A stretch of 64,000 bases of DNA from assembly GCF_000816845.1 (NCBI RefSeq), contig NZ_CP006877.1:687501-751500 (forward strand), given 5' to 3'. How positions within the stretch are numbered: the stretch's first letter is position 1; each line of letters starts with the position of its first letter. The position numbers and the translations under genes were made by a program. Positions 38,769 to 47,375 of this stretch are shown in pieces. This DNA is from Rhizobium gallicum bv. gallicum R602sp. Its GTDB lineage: Bacteria > Pseudomonadota > Alphaproteobacteria > Rhizobiales > Rhizobiaceae. The notes beneath the pieces were generated by a model that had not been told where the DNA came from, made no database searches, and worked only from the letters and a program-made list of their open reading frames with translations.

Positions 38769-39674
38769 ATGACCAGTATTTTGACCAATGTCGCTGCAAT
38801 GGCCGCTCTCCAGACGCTGCGCGCCATCAATGACAGTCTGGAGGAAACTCAAAATCATGTTTCATCCGGTTATCGCGTAGAAAAAGCAGCCGACAATGCC
38901 GCCTATTGGTCGATCGCAACGACCATGCGCTCCGACAATAAGGCGCTTTCGGCGGTCTCCGATGCTCTGGGCCTCGGTGCCGCCAAGGTCGACACTGCCT
39001 ATTCTGCGATGGACAGCGCCGTCGACGTGGTAACAGAAATCAAGGCCAAGCTGGTTGCAGCGACCGAGAAGGGTGTCGACAGAACGAAAATCCAGGAAGA
39101 GATCAAGCAGCTGCAGGCGCAGCTCCTCAGCATTGCGCAATCCGCATCCTTCTCCGGCGAAAACTGGGTCGCAGGCAACGAAACGAAAAGCGTCGTCTCC
39201 TCCTTCGTCCGCGACGGCAACGGAAACACTTCCGTTACGACCACCGACTATAAGCTCGACTCCTCGTCGACCGGCAACGTTCTGTTTGGCGTGAGCGGTG
39301 GCGCAATCGAAACCTCGTCGGGCATTATCGGCTCTTCCAACGGGACCATCGGTTCAATCTACTCGATGGACATCACATCCTTCGGAACGGACGGGATTTC
39401 GCTCGCTCTGACGGCCGTCGAACTAGGCCTCGAGGCGATGACGAGGGCAGCCTCGCAGCTCGGCTCGATCTCGACACGCATCCAGCTACAGGAGGATTTC
39501 GTCTCAGCGCTGAGCGACTCGATCGACTCGGGTGTCGGCCGTCTCGTCGATGCAAACATGGAAGAGGAATCCAGCAAGCTGACGGCATTGCAGACGCAGC
39601 AACAGCTAGCGATCCAGTCGCTGTCGATTGCGAATTCCAGCGCGCAGAACATTCTTTCGCTCTTCCGCAGTTAA
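38769..39674 (+). CDS. flaC: flagellin FlaC
   Basis: The 301-residue flagellin keeps the same ends as FlaA and FlaB (MTSILTNVAAMAALQTLRAI, NILSLFRS) but has diverged more throughout, with a shorter centre (VAGNETKSVVSSFVRDG). ATG 38769 follows AAGGGG. The letter follows gene order; in Sinorhizobium the third gene is called flaD. Confidence 0.93.
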   Translation: MTSILTNVAAMAALQTLRAINDSLEETQNHVSSGYRVEKAADNAAYWSIATTMRSDNKALSAVSDALGLGAAKVDTAYSAMDSAVDVVTEIKAKLVAATEKGVDRTKIQEEIKQLQAQLLSIAQSASFSGENWVAGNETKSVVSSFVRDGNGNTSVTTTDYKLDSSSTGNVLFGVSGGAIETSSGIIGSSNGTIGSIYSMDITSFGTDGISLALTAVELGLEAMTRAASQLGSISTRIQLQEDFVSALSDSIDSGVGRLVDANMEEESSKLTALQTQQQLAIQSLSIANSSAQNILSLFRS

Positions 39675-39745
39675 GCTTCAGGTTGAAGCTAAGCCAGGCC
39701 CAGATCCTGGACAAGCGGCGGCTTTCGGCCGCACCAGCAGACAGC

Positions 39746-39770
39746 AAATCGCGCCGTGATGGCGCGATTT
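39746..39770 (+). terminator. terminator after flaC
   Basis: Perfect 10-bp stem AAATCGCGCC (39746-39755) and GGCGCGATTT (39761-39770), followed by CGATTTT. A weaker hairpin (AGCTTCA/TGAAGCT) overlaps the stop codon region at about 39673-39690. Confidence 0.75.
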
Positions 39771-39851
39771 CGATTTTGGAAATCAAGAGCTTGCGTCAAG
39801 CTTGCCGGTGCGTTCGGCGGATGCGTTCAAGCTCTTGCCGTCAAGGTAAAT

Positions 39852-39960
39852 GTCGGGTTAACCTCATTGTAGAGTTGATTTGTTTGCGACGTACCGGCCT
39901 GGAGGGACCAGCCGGCGGCATGAAGCCAGTTAAGTCGCTGCCGGCAATCCGGCCTGTCCC
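39852..39960 (+). promoter_or_regulatory. flagellin promoter/leader elements, flaD copy
   Basis: GTCGGGTTAACC (39852-39863), GGCATGAAGCCAG (39917-39929) and ATCCGGCCTGTCCC (39947-39960). The spacing from the first to the second box is longer than before flaB and flaC (53 bases against about 20). Confidence 0.5.
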
Positions 39961-39986
39961 ATTCATATTATTTCAGGGATTAATCG

Positions 39987-40940
39987 ATGGCCTACACGAT
40001 CACAGACGTAGGCGCGTTGAACGTGCTCACTGTTCTTCGCGGCGTTAGCAAGGAAGCCGACACCGTTCAGCGGCAGGTATCGTCGGAGCTGCGCGTCGAG
40101 ACTGCGGCGGATAATGCCTCCTCATGGGCTTCGGCAACGACCCTGCGGTCGGACGAAAACGCGTTGAAGACGGTCGGCGATGCACTAGGTCTCGGTGCTG
40201 CGAAGGTCGATACCGCCTACACGGCGATAACCTCGCTTATCGACGTGGTCTCGGAGATACGCAAAACCGTCGTGTCGGCGACCGACCCCGCCAATGATCG
40301 CGACAAGCTCAGCGTCACGATGGAGCAGTATAAGTCACAGTTGGAAAGCGCCGTGAATTCCGTCAATTTTTCCGGTGAGAACTGGCTGTTGAACCGAGAT
40401 GCGACGGCACCTGTGCAACGGTCGGTCATCGGCGGCTTCGTGCGCGGTCCGAACGGTGAATACTACCCGCAGAATATTACTTACCCGGCAGCCAATACGA
40501 TCATGATCGACACGAACAACGCCAGCCGCGGTCTTTTGACGAAATCGATCAGCGCCGATCCGGACGCAGTGCCGGCCCGCGATTACTATCTGCTCGATGT
40601 AGGTTCGACGACGTCTGCGGCTGGTACCGAAATATCGATCTCCACAACCTCGACGTCGCAGGACCTGCAGGACATGCTGACGGTATTGGACAATATCCTT
40701 TCCAGCCTCAATGCCACCGCCGCGGGCCTTGGCACGATGAATTCGCGCATCGAAGACCGGCAGGATTTCGTCGCCACGCTTTCGACGTCGCTGAAGACAA
40801 GCATAGGCGCCCTTGTCGATACTGACATGGACGAAGCCTCGGTCCGCCTGTCCGCAGCTCAAACAGCACGTGATATGGCAACCGAAGCACTTTCTGTCAT
40901 GAACACGTCCGCGAGCAAGGTCTTAATCCTGCTCGAGTAG
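39987..40940 (+). CDS. flaD: divergent flagellin FlaD
   Basis: The 317-residue product is a flagellin with strongly diverged ends: MAYTITDVGALNVLTVLRGV at the start and SVMNTSASKVLILLE at the end, lacking the usual LSLFR terminus. The conserved inner part (NALKTVGDALGLGAAKVDTA) is kept. The centre is different and longer. It may be a minor or position-specific filament subunit. A stem-loop follows. Confidence 0.88.
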   Translation: MAYTITDVGALNVLTVLRGVSKEADTVQRQVSSELRVETAADNASSWASATTLRSDENALKTVGDALGLGAAKVDTAYTAITSLIDVVSEIRKTVVSATDPANDRDKLSVTMEQYKSQLESAVNSVNFSGENWLLNRDATAPVQRSVIGGFVRGPNGEYYPQNITYPAANTIMIDTNNASRGLLTKSISADPDAVPARDYYLLDVGSTTSAAGTEISISTTSTSQDLQDMLTVLDNILSSLNATAAGLGTMNSRIEDRQDFVATLSTSLKTSIGALVDTDMDEASVRLSAAQTARDMATEALSVMNTSASKVLILLE

Positions 40941-40949
40941 AGTCGGCCT

Positions 40950-40976
40950 GAATGGCAGGTGTGGAGCCTGCCATTC
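40950..40976 (+). terminator. stem-loop after flaD
   Basis: Perfect 10-bp stem GAATGGCAGG (40950-40959) and CCTGCCATTC (40967-40976), 7-base loop, 9 bases after the flaD stop codon. There is no T run, so it may be an mRNA-stabilising structure or a weak terminator. Confidence 0.5.
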
Positions 40977-41135
40977 ATCCTCGCACAAGTTTGGATTTCT
41001 AGTCTGAAGAAGAAACGCTGTTTGAGCCGTGCGAAGGCTGAAGAATGCCTTCGCGTCCGTTGCCGGCGTAAGTGTTTGGTTCGTGCAAGGCGGGACGCGC
41101 ATGTTGAAATTGATTGCAGATGCCGGGTGGTTTCA

Positions 41136-41774
41136 ATGAGCGCTATGCTTGCTCGGTATTTGAAGGACTTCGGTGAGACGAAACCTGCCGCACCGGTCGT
41201 CGATACCGACAACTTCGCCGAGGACGTCTTCGGCGGTTTTCCGGACGTCGCGCAAGAGCCTGCGGTCGATGTCAAAGCCGAGCGCCGTCACGCCTATGGC
41301 GAGGGCTATGCCGCAGCGGCGGCCGAGCTGACGGAGCGATACGAGTTGGAGGCGCAGACGGTCGCGCTTGTGCACCAGCGCGAGATTGAAGAACTGACGG
41401 CAAGGTATGAAGAAGAGACGGCAGCAGTAATTGCCCGCCGTCTCGATGAGATCGCGGCGGAGGTCGCAAATCTCGTAAGTGCGGCAACCGCGAAAGCGAT
41501 TGCGCCGATGCTGACGCAAGCGCTTGCCGTCCAGGCGGTCTCAAGTCTTGCAGCCTTGCTACGCGAAGCGATCCTGGAAGGAGCAGCAGGTTCGATGACG
41601 GTTAAAGGCCCGGTGCGGCTTTTCGAATTGCTGAAGGCCGAAATGGGTGAAAGGCCGGATCTGCTGCGCCATCAGGAATCCGATGACGCCGATCTCTCTG
41701 TTGAAGTCGGCGATTCGGTATTGGTGACGCGCATTTCCGCCTGGTCTGCCAGCCTGAAGAAGGTTCTTGAATGA
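41136..41774 (+). CDS. divergent FliH-like protein (export ATPase regulator candidate)
   Basis: The 212-residue product has an acidic N-terminal part (residues 1-50), a long helical segment with a Gly/Ala-rich start ([20 protein letters not shown]) and strong coiled-coil character ([20 protein letters not shown]), and a C-terminal domain ending [20 protein letters not shown]. That order matches FliH/SctL proteins, which hold FliI and FliJ as a dimer. The last segment recalls the FliH end where a beta hairpin is followed by a final helix. No other FliH is visible in the window. It ends 4 bases inside motB. I chose ATG 41136. The match is by pattern only. Confidence 0.6.
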   Translation: MSAMLARYLKDFGETKPAAPVVDTDNFAEDVFGGFPDVAQEPAVDVKAERRHAYGEGYAAAAAELTERYELEAQTVALVHQREIEELTARYEEETAAVIARRLDEIAAEVANLVSAATAKAIAPMLTQALAVQAVSSLAALLREAILEGAAGSMTVKGPVRLFELLKAEMGERPDLLRHQESDDADLSVEVGDSVLVTRISAWSASLKKVLE

Positions 41775-43057
41775 GTGAAAGCGAAAACCATCACCACGGC
41801 AGGAATGAAGTCATCATCGTCAAGCGACATGGCGGCGGCGATCATGACGGCGCGCATGGCGGAGCCTGGAAAATCGCCTATGCCGACTTCATGACCGCGA
41901 TGATGGCGTTCTTCCTCGTCATGTGGCTGGTCAATGCAGCAAACGAGGAAACCAAGGCCTCCGTCGCCACCTATTTCAATCCGATCAAACTTGCCGATGA
42001 GAAGCCCACCGAGAAGGGCTTGAAGAAGCCCGTCGACCAGGCCGATGGCGATCAGAAGCAGGACAAGTCGAAAGAAGAGGAAGAAGAACCCACCAAAGGC
42101 GCATCGGCCGCGAATGGTGACGATCAGACGTCGACTTCAGGCGACCAGAGGAATTACTCCGAAGCGGATTTCTTTGAGAACCCCTATTCGGTTCTTGCCG
42201 AAATCGCCCAGGAAGTCGGCCAGCAGGCAAATGTCAGCGCGAAAGGCGAGGGTGGAGCAAGCGATTCGGGTCCCGCAACCGGGGCTGATGGCGGAAAGGC
42301 GTATCGCGATCCGTTCGATCCGGATTTCTGGACGAAGCAGGTCGAGGTCACGCATGCCGACAAGGCCGAACAGGCCGCAGCCGACGAGGCCGACCCCGAA
42401 CAAAAGCCCGATGCGACGGAACTGGCGAAGGCAGAGGCTCTCAAGCCCGCAGCCGCAGATCAGGCGTCCGCCTCAGCAGCCGAAGCGCAGGACAAAAGCA
42501 CCCTCTTGCCGGAAAAATCAGGTGAAGCTGCAGCCGAGGCACAAAATCCCGGCCAACAGCAGGCTGCCGATGCACCAAAGCTCGCCGACGTGCACAAACA
42601 GGCCGAGGAACTGCAGCAGGAGATCGCCAGGCAGATCAGCGGTATTGCCGGCAAGCTTGCGGAGGGTTTGACCGTCACTGCAGCAGAGGGCGGCCTCCTC
42701 GTCAGCCTGGCTGACCAGAACGACAGTTCCATGTTCAATATCGGCTCGGCCGTTCCGCGTAAGGAAATGGTGCTGGCGATGGAGAAGATCGGCGAAATCC
42801 TGAAGAGCCGTCAGGGCGCTGTCGTAATCCGCGGCCATACGGACGGCCGTCAATACAAGGGCACCGACAATGAAAACTGGCGTCTTTCCATGGATCGTGC
42901 GCAGGCAGCCTATTACATGATCGTTCGGGGCGGGGTGGACGAGAAGCGCGTCTCCCAGGTTTCGGGCTTTGCTGACCGGAGGCTGAAGTTGCCCGACGAT
43001 CCATTCAATGCCGGCAACCGCCGCATCGAAATCCTGGTTCAGGCGGATCAAGGATAG
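41771..43057 (+). CDS. motB: flagellar stator protein MotB
   Basis: The 428-residue product is the peptidoglycan-anchored stator subunit. A His/Gly-rich head (residues 6-31) precedes the membrane helix with the proton-binding aspartate D39 in [21 protein letters not shown] long acidic, Ala-rich periplasmic linker (about 200 residues, much longer than in E. coli) leads to the OmpA-like domain with [10 protein letters not shown]. In rhizobia the long linker is thought to interact with MotC. Confidence 0.95.
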   Translation: MSESENHHHGRNEVIIVKRHGGGDHDGAHGGAWKIAYADFMTAMMAFFLVMWLVNAANEETKASVATYFNPIKLADEKPTEKGLKKPVDQADGDQKQDKSKEEEEEPTKGASAANGDDQTSTSGDQRNYSEADFFENPYSVLAEIAQEVGQQANVSAKGEGGASDSGPATGADGGKAYRDPFDPDFWTKQVEVTHADKAEQAAADEADPEQKPDATELAKAEALKPAAADQASASAAEAQDKSTLLPEKSGEAAAEAQNPGQQQAADAPKLADVHKQAEELQQEIARQISGIAGKLAEGLTVTAAEGGLLVSLADQNDSSMFNIGSAVPRKEMVLAMEKIGEILKSRQGAVVIRGHTDGRQYKGTDNENWRLSMDRAQAAYYMIVRGGVDEKRVSQVSGFADRRLKLPDDPFNAGNRRIEILVQADQG

Positions 43058-43061
43058 TTTC

Positions 43062-44366
43062 ATGGCGCGCCCGCAGCACCGGCATCTTCTCCTGGCTCTC
43101 GGACTGGCGATCGCTTCGCCGGCCGTCGCTGCGGGTGAGGATCAGGCGAACCTTTCGCCGTACAAGATGTTGCGTTCGCTGCAGTTCGTACAGGACTCGG
43201 TCGCCCTCGGCGATCATTCGGCGGCGGAGATGCAGCGCTTCATGCTCGGCACGATCGATCAGCGCCTGCGCAGTGCAGATGCCTCAGTCTTCGATGATGA
43301 CCGCAATGTCGATGCCGCACTCGTCTATGCCATGAGCGGCGGCAATCCGGCCACGCTTGAATATCTGATTGCCCGGGACGTGAACGGCTATTTCGACACT
43401 CGTGTAACCGATGTCCTGCGCAAGTACCTGAGCGGCAAGGGCCTGCTCGTTGCAAAGACACTGGTCGAAACCGCAAATGAGTACCGCGACAAGAAGATCG
43501 GTCCCTATCTCGCGCTTGTCGGCGGCAACGTCATGGTGGCGCGAAGCCCGGATGAAGCGCTCAAGCTTTATGATCAGGCGCGGCTCTCGGCGCCGGGAAC
43601 GATCGTAGAAGAGGCGGCCCTGCGCCGCTCGGTGGCGATTTGCGTCGAAGCGGGTCTCCTTGACAAGGGGCTTGCCTATTCGCAGCGCTATGTGCGGCGG
43701 TTCCTCCATTCGCCCTATGCGAGCCAGTTCGCCGATCTTTTCGTCAAGCTTATCGTCGACCACGACCATGTGAAGACGGAAGATATCGTCGGCATCCTCT
43801 CCTTCATGGACGAGTCGCGGCGGCGCGAGGTCTATCTGCGCATTGCGCGCGCCGCCGGTATTGCCGGCAAGGCGGAAGTTGCGAGGACGGCAGCCGCATA
43901 CGCGCAATCGCTTGCCGGCGAACCGAACAATGCGCTCGGCGCGCTCGCGGATTTCTACGGCAACATGGCCTTGGTCTCCACGCCCGACGTGGGTACGGCC
44001 GCAAAGAGCATCAGCAGCGTTGCAGACAGCGAGCTCTCCCCGCGCGACCGCGCGCTACGCGCTGCGGCCAAATCAATCGCCGAACAGGTGCTGCAGCCGC
44101 CGGATCCGGCAAGCCTGACACAAGCGTCCGATTCTAAACCTGCTAATGAAGAAATTACTTCTGAACAGGCAGCCGTATCCACGGCCGACGGAAACCAGCC
44201 CGTAGAGGTCGCGGCGCCCTCCAAGCCTGCTGACGGTGGGGCGGCGCCGGCGCTGATGCCGGACGGTGCAGGGCAAGACGCTGAAGCGTCATTCAAATCC
44301 TTTGTGACGACGAGCCGTTCGAAACTCGATGAAATCGACGGTCTCTTGAGCCAAGAGAGCAATTGA
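43062..44366 (+). CDS. motC: periplasmic motility protein MotC
   Basis: The 434-residue product has a signal peptide (residues about 1-23, ending AVAAGED) and a helical, TPR-like periplasmic body, with a low-complexity C-terminal third. In S. meliloti MotC is an essential periplasmic motor protein that binds MotB and needs MotE. It starts 4 bases after motB. No other function is suggested by the sequence. Confidence 0.9.
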   Translation: MARPQHRHLLLALGLAIASPAVAAGEDQANLSPYKMLRSLQFVQDSVALGDHSAAEMQRFMLGTIDQRLRSADASVFDDDRNVDAALVYAMSGGNPATLEYLIARDVNGYFDTRVTDVLRKYLSGKGLLVAKTLVETANEYRDKKIGPYLALVGGNVMVARSPDEALKLYDQARLSAPGTIVEEAALRRSVAICVEAGLLDKGLAYSQRYVRRFLHSPYASQFADLFVKLIVDHDHVKTEDIVGILSFMDESRRREVYLRIARAAGIAGKAEVARTAAAYAQSLAGEPNNALGALADFYGNMALVSTPDVGTAAKSISSVADSELSPRDRALRAAAKSIAEQVLQPPDPASLTQASDSKPANEEITSEQAAVSTADGNQPVEVAAPSKPADGGAAPALMPDGAGQDAEASFKSFVTTSRSKLDEIDGLLSQESN

Positions 44367-44367
44367 A

Positions 44368-45789
44368 ATGATTGATATGAGCGTTACAGGGGGAGCGGCC
44401 GCAACCGAGGCGTCGTCAGCCGCCAGAGGCAATGGTCCGGCAGCCAAGGGCGGCGACGCTGGCAATGGCGGCTTTTCGGACGTGCTCTCGAAGGCAGGAA
44501 ACAGTCCGCAAAACAGTACCGGCGGCGAGCCTGCTGGGGCCCCTGCGGCTGATGATGCCCAACCAGAAATCGATGAAGGCGCCGCCGGCAGTATTGCCCT
44601 CAGTCTGCGCGATCGCGCTCGCAGCAAGCCGATGATCGCCCTCAGCGATGCATCGTTGAAACAACAGGCCGCGACGCAGCCTCAGACAGTTGCAACCGTC
44701 ACAGGCACATCCGGCAAGGATCAAATGAAAAGCCGCGTCGATACGGCTTCGGTAAAATTCAAAATCAAAGGAGACGCCGGCGAGGTCGCGGAAGATGCAC
44801 ATGTCGCAAAAGACGAAAAATCGGCAAAGCCCTTGGAGACCAAGGCCGGAGTCGATGAAGGCCCTTCGTCGGATGCGACGTCTGTTTCTGATGCGCTCGG
44901 TCTTTTGAACAAGGATGCCACGGATACGGTGATCCCGGTGGCCTTCCTGGCTGCAGCCAACGTGAATGCGAAGGACGATAAGGCCGGCAAGGAAAAGGGT
45001 GCCGGCGGTGGCACTGGTATTGCGCCTGCGGCCGATGCGCTGGCGGCGATCAGCGCCGGCGACGCGCAGATGCCGGCCGTGGACGACGCAGCCAATCTTG
45101 ATGGAAAGACGTTTCGTTTGAGCCGCGCGGACGGGCGCGGCGAGTCCATGGACATCCGTATCGGTGCTGACCAGGAAGGGTCGGCCGCCAAGGCAAGGAG
45201 CGATATCGAAAACGTCACGGTTCTCGATTCACGCCGCTATATCGGCCTCGCGCAGAATTCCGCGTCCGTAACCGCTGCAATCCTTGGCGACAGGGAGTGG
45301 ACGGGTGCGATGCAGCCGAGTTCCGCACTGTCGAACGCTGCCGAATGGACGAGCACCGGGAAGGTTGTCAACACCCTCAAGATCCAGATGACGCCGATCG
45401 ACCTCGGCCTCGTGACGGCAACGATGCGCCTTTCCGGCGATGCCCTGAACGTCGATCTGAAGGTCGAAACCGGTGCGGCCTATCGGCAGCTCAAGGAAGA
45501 TCACGGCAAGATCATCGAGGCGCTTCGCAGCCAGGGTTATGCCATCGACAACGTCACGATCAGCATGGCGCCGGTAGAAAAGCCCGACGCGGGGAACCAG
45601 GCAAATGCGCAAGAGCAGTCTTCCCAGCAACAATCCCTGCAGCAGGGGCAGGGCGGTGAAGCGCGCGAGCGCCACACCCAGACAGCACAGCGGGGCAATG
45701 GAGGCCTTAATGGGGCAGGGGAGACAAATGTTGAAGATGTTGCTTCTGGCGCCGCTGGCGGCGGCGCTCCTGGCAGCGTTTACCTGTGA
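44368..45789 (+). CDS. fliK: flagellar hook-length control protein FliK (formerly MotD)
   Basis: The 473-residue product has a long low-complexity N-terminal part and the C-terminal Flg_hook domain (about residues 325-410: TLKIQMTPIDLGLVTATMRL, LKEDHGKIIEALRSQGYAID). It measures hook length and triggers the FlhB switch. The gene was first called motD in S. meliloti and later reassigned as fliK. It begins 1 base after the motC stop codon and its end overlaps the next gene by 62 bases. Confidence 0.92.
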   Translation: MIDMSVTGGAAATEASSAARGNGPAAKGGDAGNGGFSDVLSKAGNSPQNSTGGEPAGAPAADDAQPEIDEGAAGSIALSLRDRARSKPMIALSDASLKQQAATQPQTVATVTGTSGKDQMKSRVDTASVKFKIKGDAGEVAEDAHVAKDEKSAKPLETKAGVDEGPSSDATSVSDALGLLNKDATDTVIPVAFLAAANVNAKDDKAGKEKGAGGGTGIAPAADALAAISAGDAQMPAVDDAANLDGKTFRLSRADGRGESMDIRIGADQEGSAAKARSDIENVTVLDSRRYIGLAQNSASVTAAILGDREWTGAMQPSSALSNAAEWTSTGKVVNTLKIQMTPIDLGLVTATMRLSGDALNVDLKVETGAAYRQLKEDHGKIIEALRSQGYAIDNVTISMAPVEKPDAGNQANAQEQSSQQQSLQQGQGGEARERHTQTAQRGNGGLNGAGETNVEDVASGAAGGGAPGSVYL

Positions 45790-46294
45790 GACGCGTGCCT
45801 CCAACGGTGCCTGCGAAAGGGAAATCCAGTCTGCTGCCGCCAAATACGGCATACCGGAAGGCATTCTCTATTCCGTGGGCCTGACGGAGACCGGACGCAA
45901 AGGTTCGCTCTATCCTTTTGCGCTGAACATAGAAGGTAAGGCAGTCTTCCCGCCTTCCGAGCTGGACGCCATGAGGCAGTTCTATTCGGCGCGAAAAAGC
46001 GGGGCAAAGCTCATCGACGTCGGCTGCATGCAGATCAACCATTACTTTCATGGCGAGAATTTCAGCTCGGCGGAAGCCATGTTCGACCCCCACCGCAACG
46101 TCGAATATGCGGCAAAGTTCCTTCGCAATCTTCACGACCGGCATGAAACCTGGACGATGGCGGTAGCCAGATACCACGCCGGACCAAATAACGACCCTGC
46201 GCAGAAGCGGTATGTCTGCCGCGTGATCGCCAATCTCGTCGCTACCGGTTATGGCAAGTGGACTCCCAATGCGAGTAACTTCTGCCATAACTGA
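45728..46294 (+). CDS. flagellum-associated lytic transglycosylase
   Basis: The 188-residue product has a signal peptide (residues about 1-23) and an SLT domain. The catalytic glutamate lies in YSVGLTETGRKG, with DVGCMQINHYFH and AVARYHAGP following. It should open peptidoglycan for rod passage, since FlgJ here lacks the muramidase half. ATG 45728 (GGGGAG upstream) lies inside the end of fliK, so translation is probably coupled. Confidence 0.9.
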   Translation: MLKMLLLAPLAAALLAAFTCETRASNGACEREIQSAAAKYGIPEGILYSVGLTETGRKGSLYPFALNIEGKAVFPPSELDAMRQFYSARKSGAKLIDVGCMQINHYFHGENFSSAEAMFDPHRNVEYAAKFLRNLHDRHETWTMAVARYHAGPNNDPAQKRYVCRVIANLVATGYGKWTPNASNFCHN

Positions 46295-46575
46295 TGCAAG
46301 CAAAAATAGAAAAATGTGAACAAAACGGAATCGTGCCATAATGTGGCAGGAATTGGCCGAAAATTGGGTCTCCAAGATCTAATTTACCCGCCGTTAACTT
46401 TTCCACGAAATTTTTGTGTGCATAACCGAGGCGGCATACTAGATATAGAGCAAATCGGGACCCAGTTCTTAATCAACTGTTAATTCCTGCCATTAAGTTC
46501 CAGCAGCTTGTCCCAGATTCGTGCGATTCGTACCCATAGATCATCGAGGTGCCACACTGATTCGGAGGCGGACGA
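46295..46575. promoter_or_regulatory. promoter region of rem
   Basis: This 281-base region precedes rem and is AT-rich (46380-46500), with GTTAA repeats (46393 and 46480 areas). VisN/VisR activate rem in Sinorhizobium, so their site should lie here; I cannot identify it. Confidence 0.45.
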
Positions 46576-47247
46576 ATGATCGTAGTGGTTGATGAGCGTG
46601 AGCTCGTAAAAGATGGTTACACATCACTGTTTGGCCGCGAGGGCATTCCCTCGACCGGCTTTGATCCAAGCGAATTCGGCGAGTGGGTGCAAACGGCGGC
46701 GGATTCCGATATCGCGGCTGTCGAAGCTTTCCTGATCGGCCAGGGCAGGCGGACCTTAGAGCTGCCACGGGCGATCCGGGATCGCTCCCAGGCCCCGGTG
46801 ATTGCGGTCAGCGACCAGCATTCGCTCGAAAACACCCTTGCACTTTTTGATTGCGGCGTCGACGATGTCGTCCGCAAGCCAGTGCACCCCCGTGAAATCC
46901 TGGCGCGCGCCGCTGCAATCCGCCGCCGCCTGAAAGCGATTTCGACCCACACCGATATCGGCGCAATCCGCGTCTTTTCGGACGGCCGCGATCCGGAAAT
47001 CAACGGTGAAGTCTTTGCGCTTCCGCGCCGCGAACGCCGCATTTTGGAATACTTGATCGCCAACCGCGGCCGCCGCGTCACCAAGACCCAGATCTTCAAC
47101 GCCATCTACGGCATCTTCGACGAGGAAGTCGAAGAGAATGTCGTTGAGAGCCATATCTCCAAGCTGCGCAAGAAGTTGCGCAAGAAGCTCGGCTTCGACC
47201 CTGTCGATTCGAAGCGCTTTCTCGGCTACTGCATCGACTGGAACTGA
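46576..47247 (+). CDS. rem: Rem, OmpR-type activator of exponential-growth motility
   Basis: The 223-residue product has an N-terminal receiver-like domain and a C-terminal winged helix ([40 protein letters not shown]). In S. meliloti Rem is the middle-level activator of flagellar genes, itself under VisN/VisR. The acidic pair (D6, E7), S79 and K101-P102 are present, but the phospho-acceptor site reads VEAF, with glutamate at residue 50 instead of aspartate. No kinase is adjacent. It may act without phosphorylation. Confidence 0.93.
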   Translation: MIVVVDERELVKDGYTSLFGREGIPSTGFDPSEFGEWVQTAADSDIAAVEAFLIGQGRRTLELPRAIRDRSQAPVIAVSDQHSLENTLALFDCGVDDVVRKPVHPREILARAAAIRRRLKAISTHTDIGAIRVFSDGRDPEINGEVFALPRRERRILEYLIANRGRRVTKTQIFNAIYGIFDEEVEENVVESHISKLRKKLRKKLGFDPVDSKRFLGYCIDWN

Positions 47248-47375
47248 TTTTCAGCGGCGGGCCCGGCCCGCGGAAACGTGCCTTTCAATATTTCGATCAG
47301 GCAGCTCCGCTACAGACAGCTTCACGCAAGGCCCGCCAAATACTCTCCAGCTATCAAGGAAAACGAGGTTTTCAG

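Larger units (their letters stand above)
39675..39986. promoter_or_regulatory. intergenic region between flaC and flaD
   Basis: These 312 bases hold the flaC terminator and the flaD promoter and leader. I see no gene in it. Confidence 0.6.

Noticed and set aside
47257..47271. GC palindrome (GCGGGCC-C-GGCCCGC) after rem as a terminator
   Set aside because: One-base loop and no T run; too weak to call.
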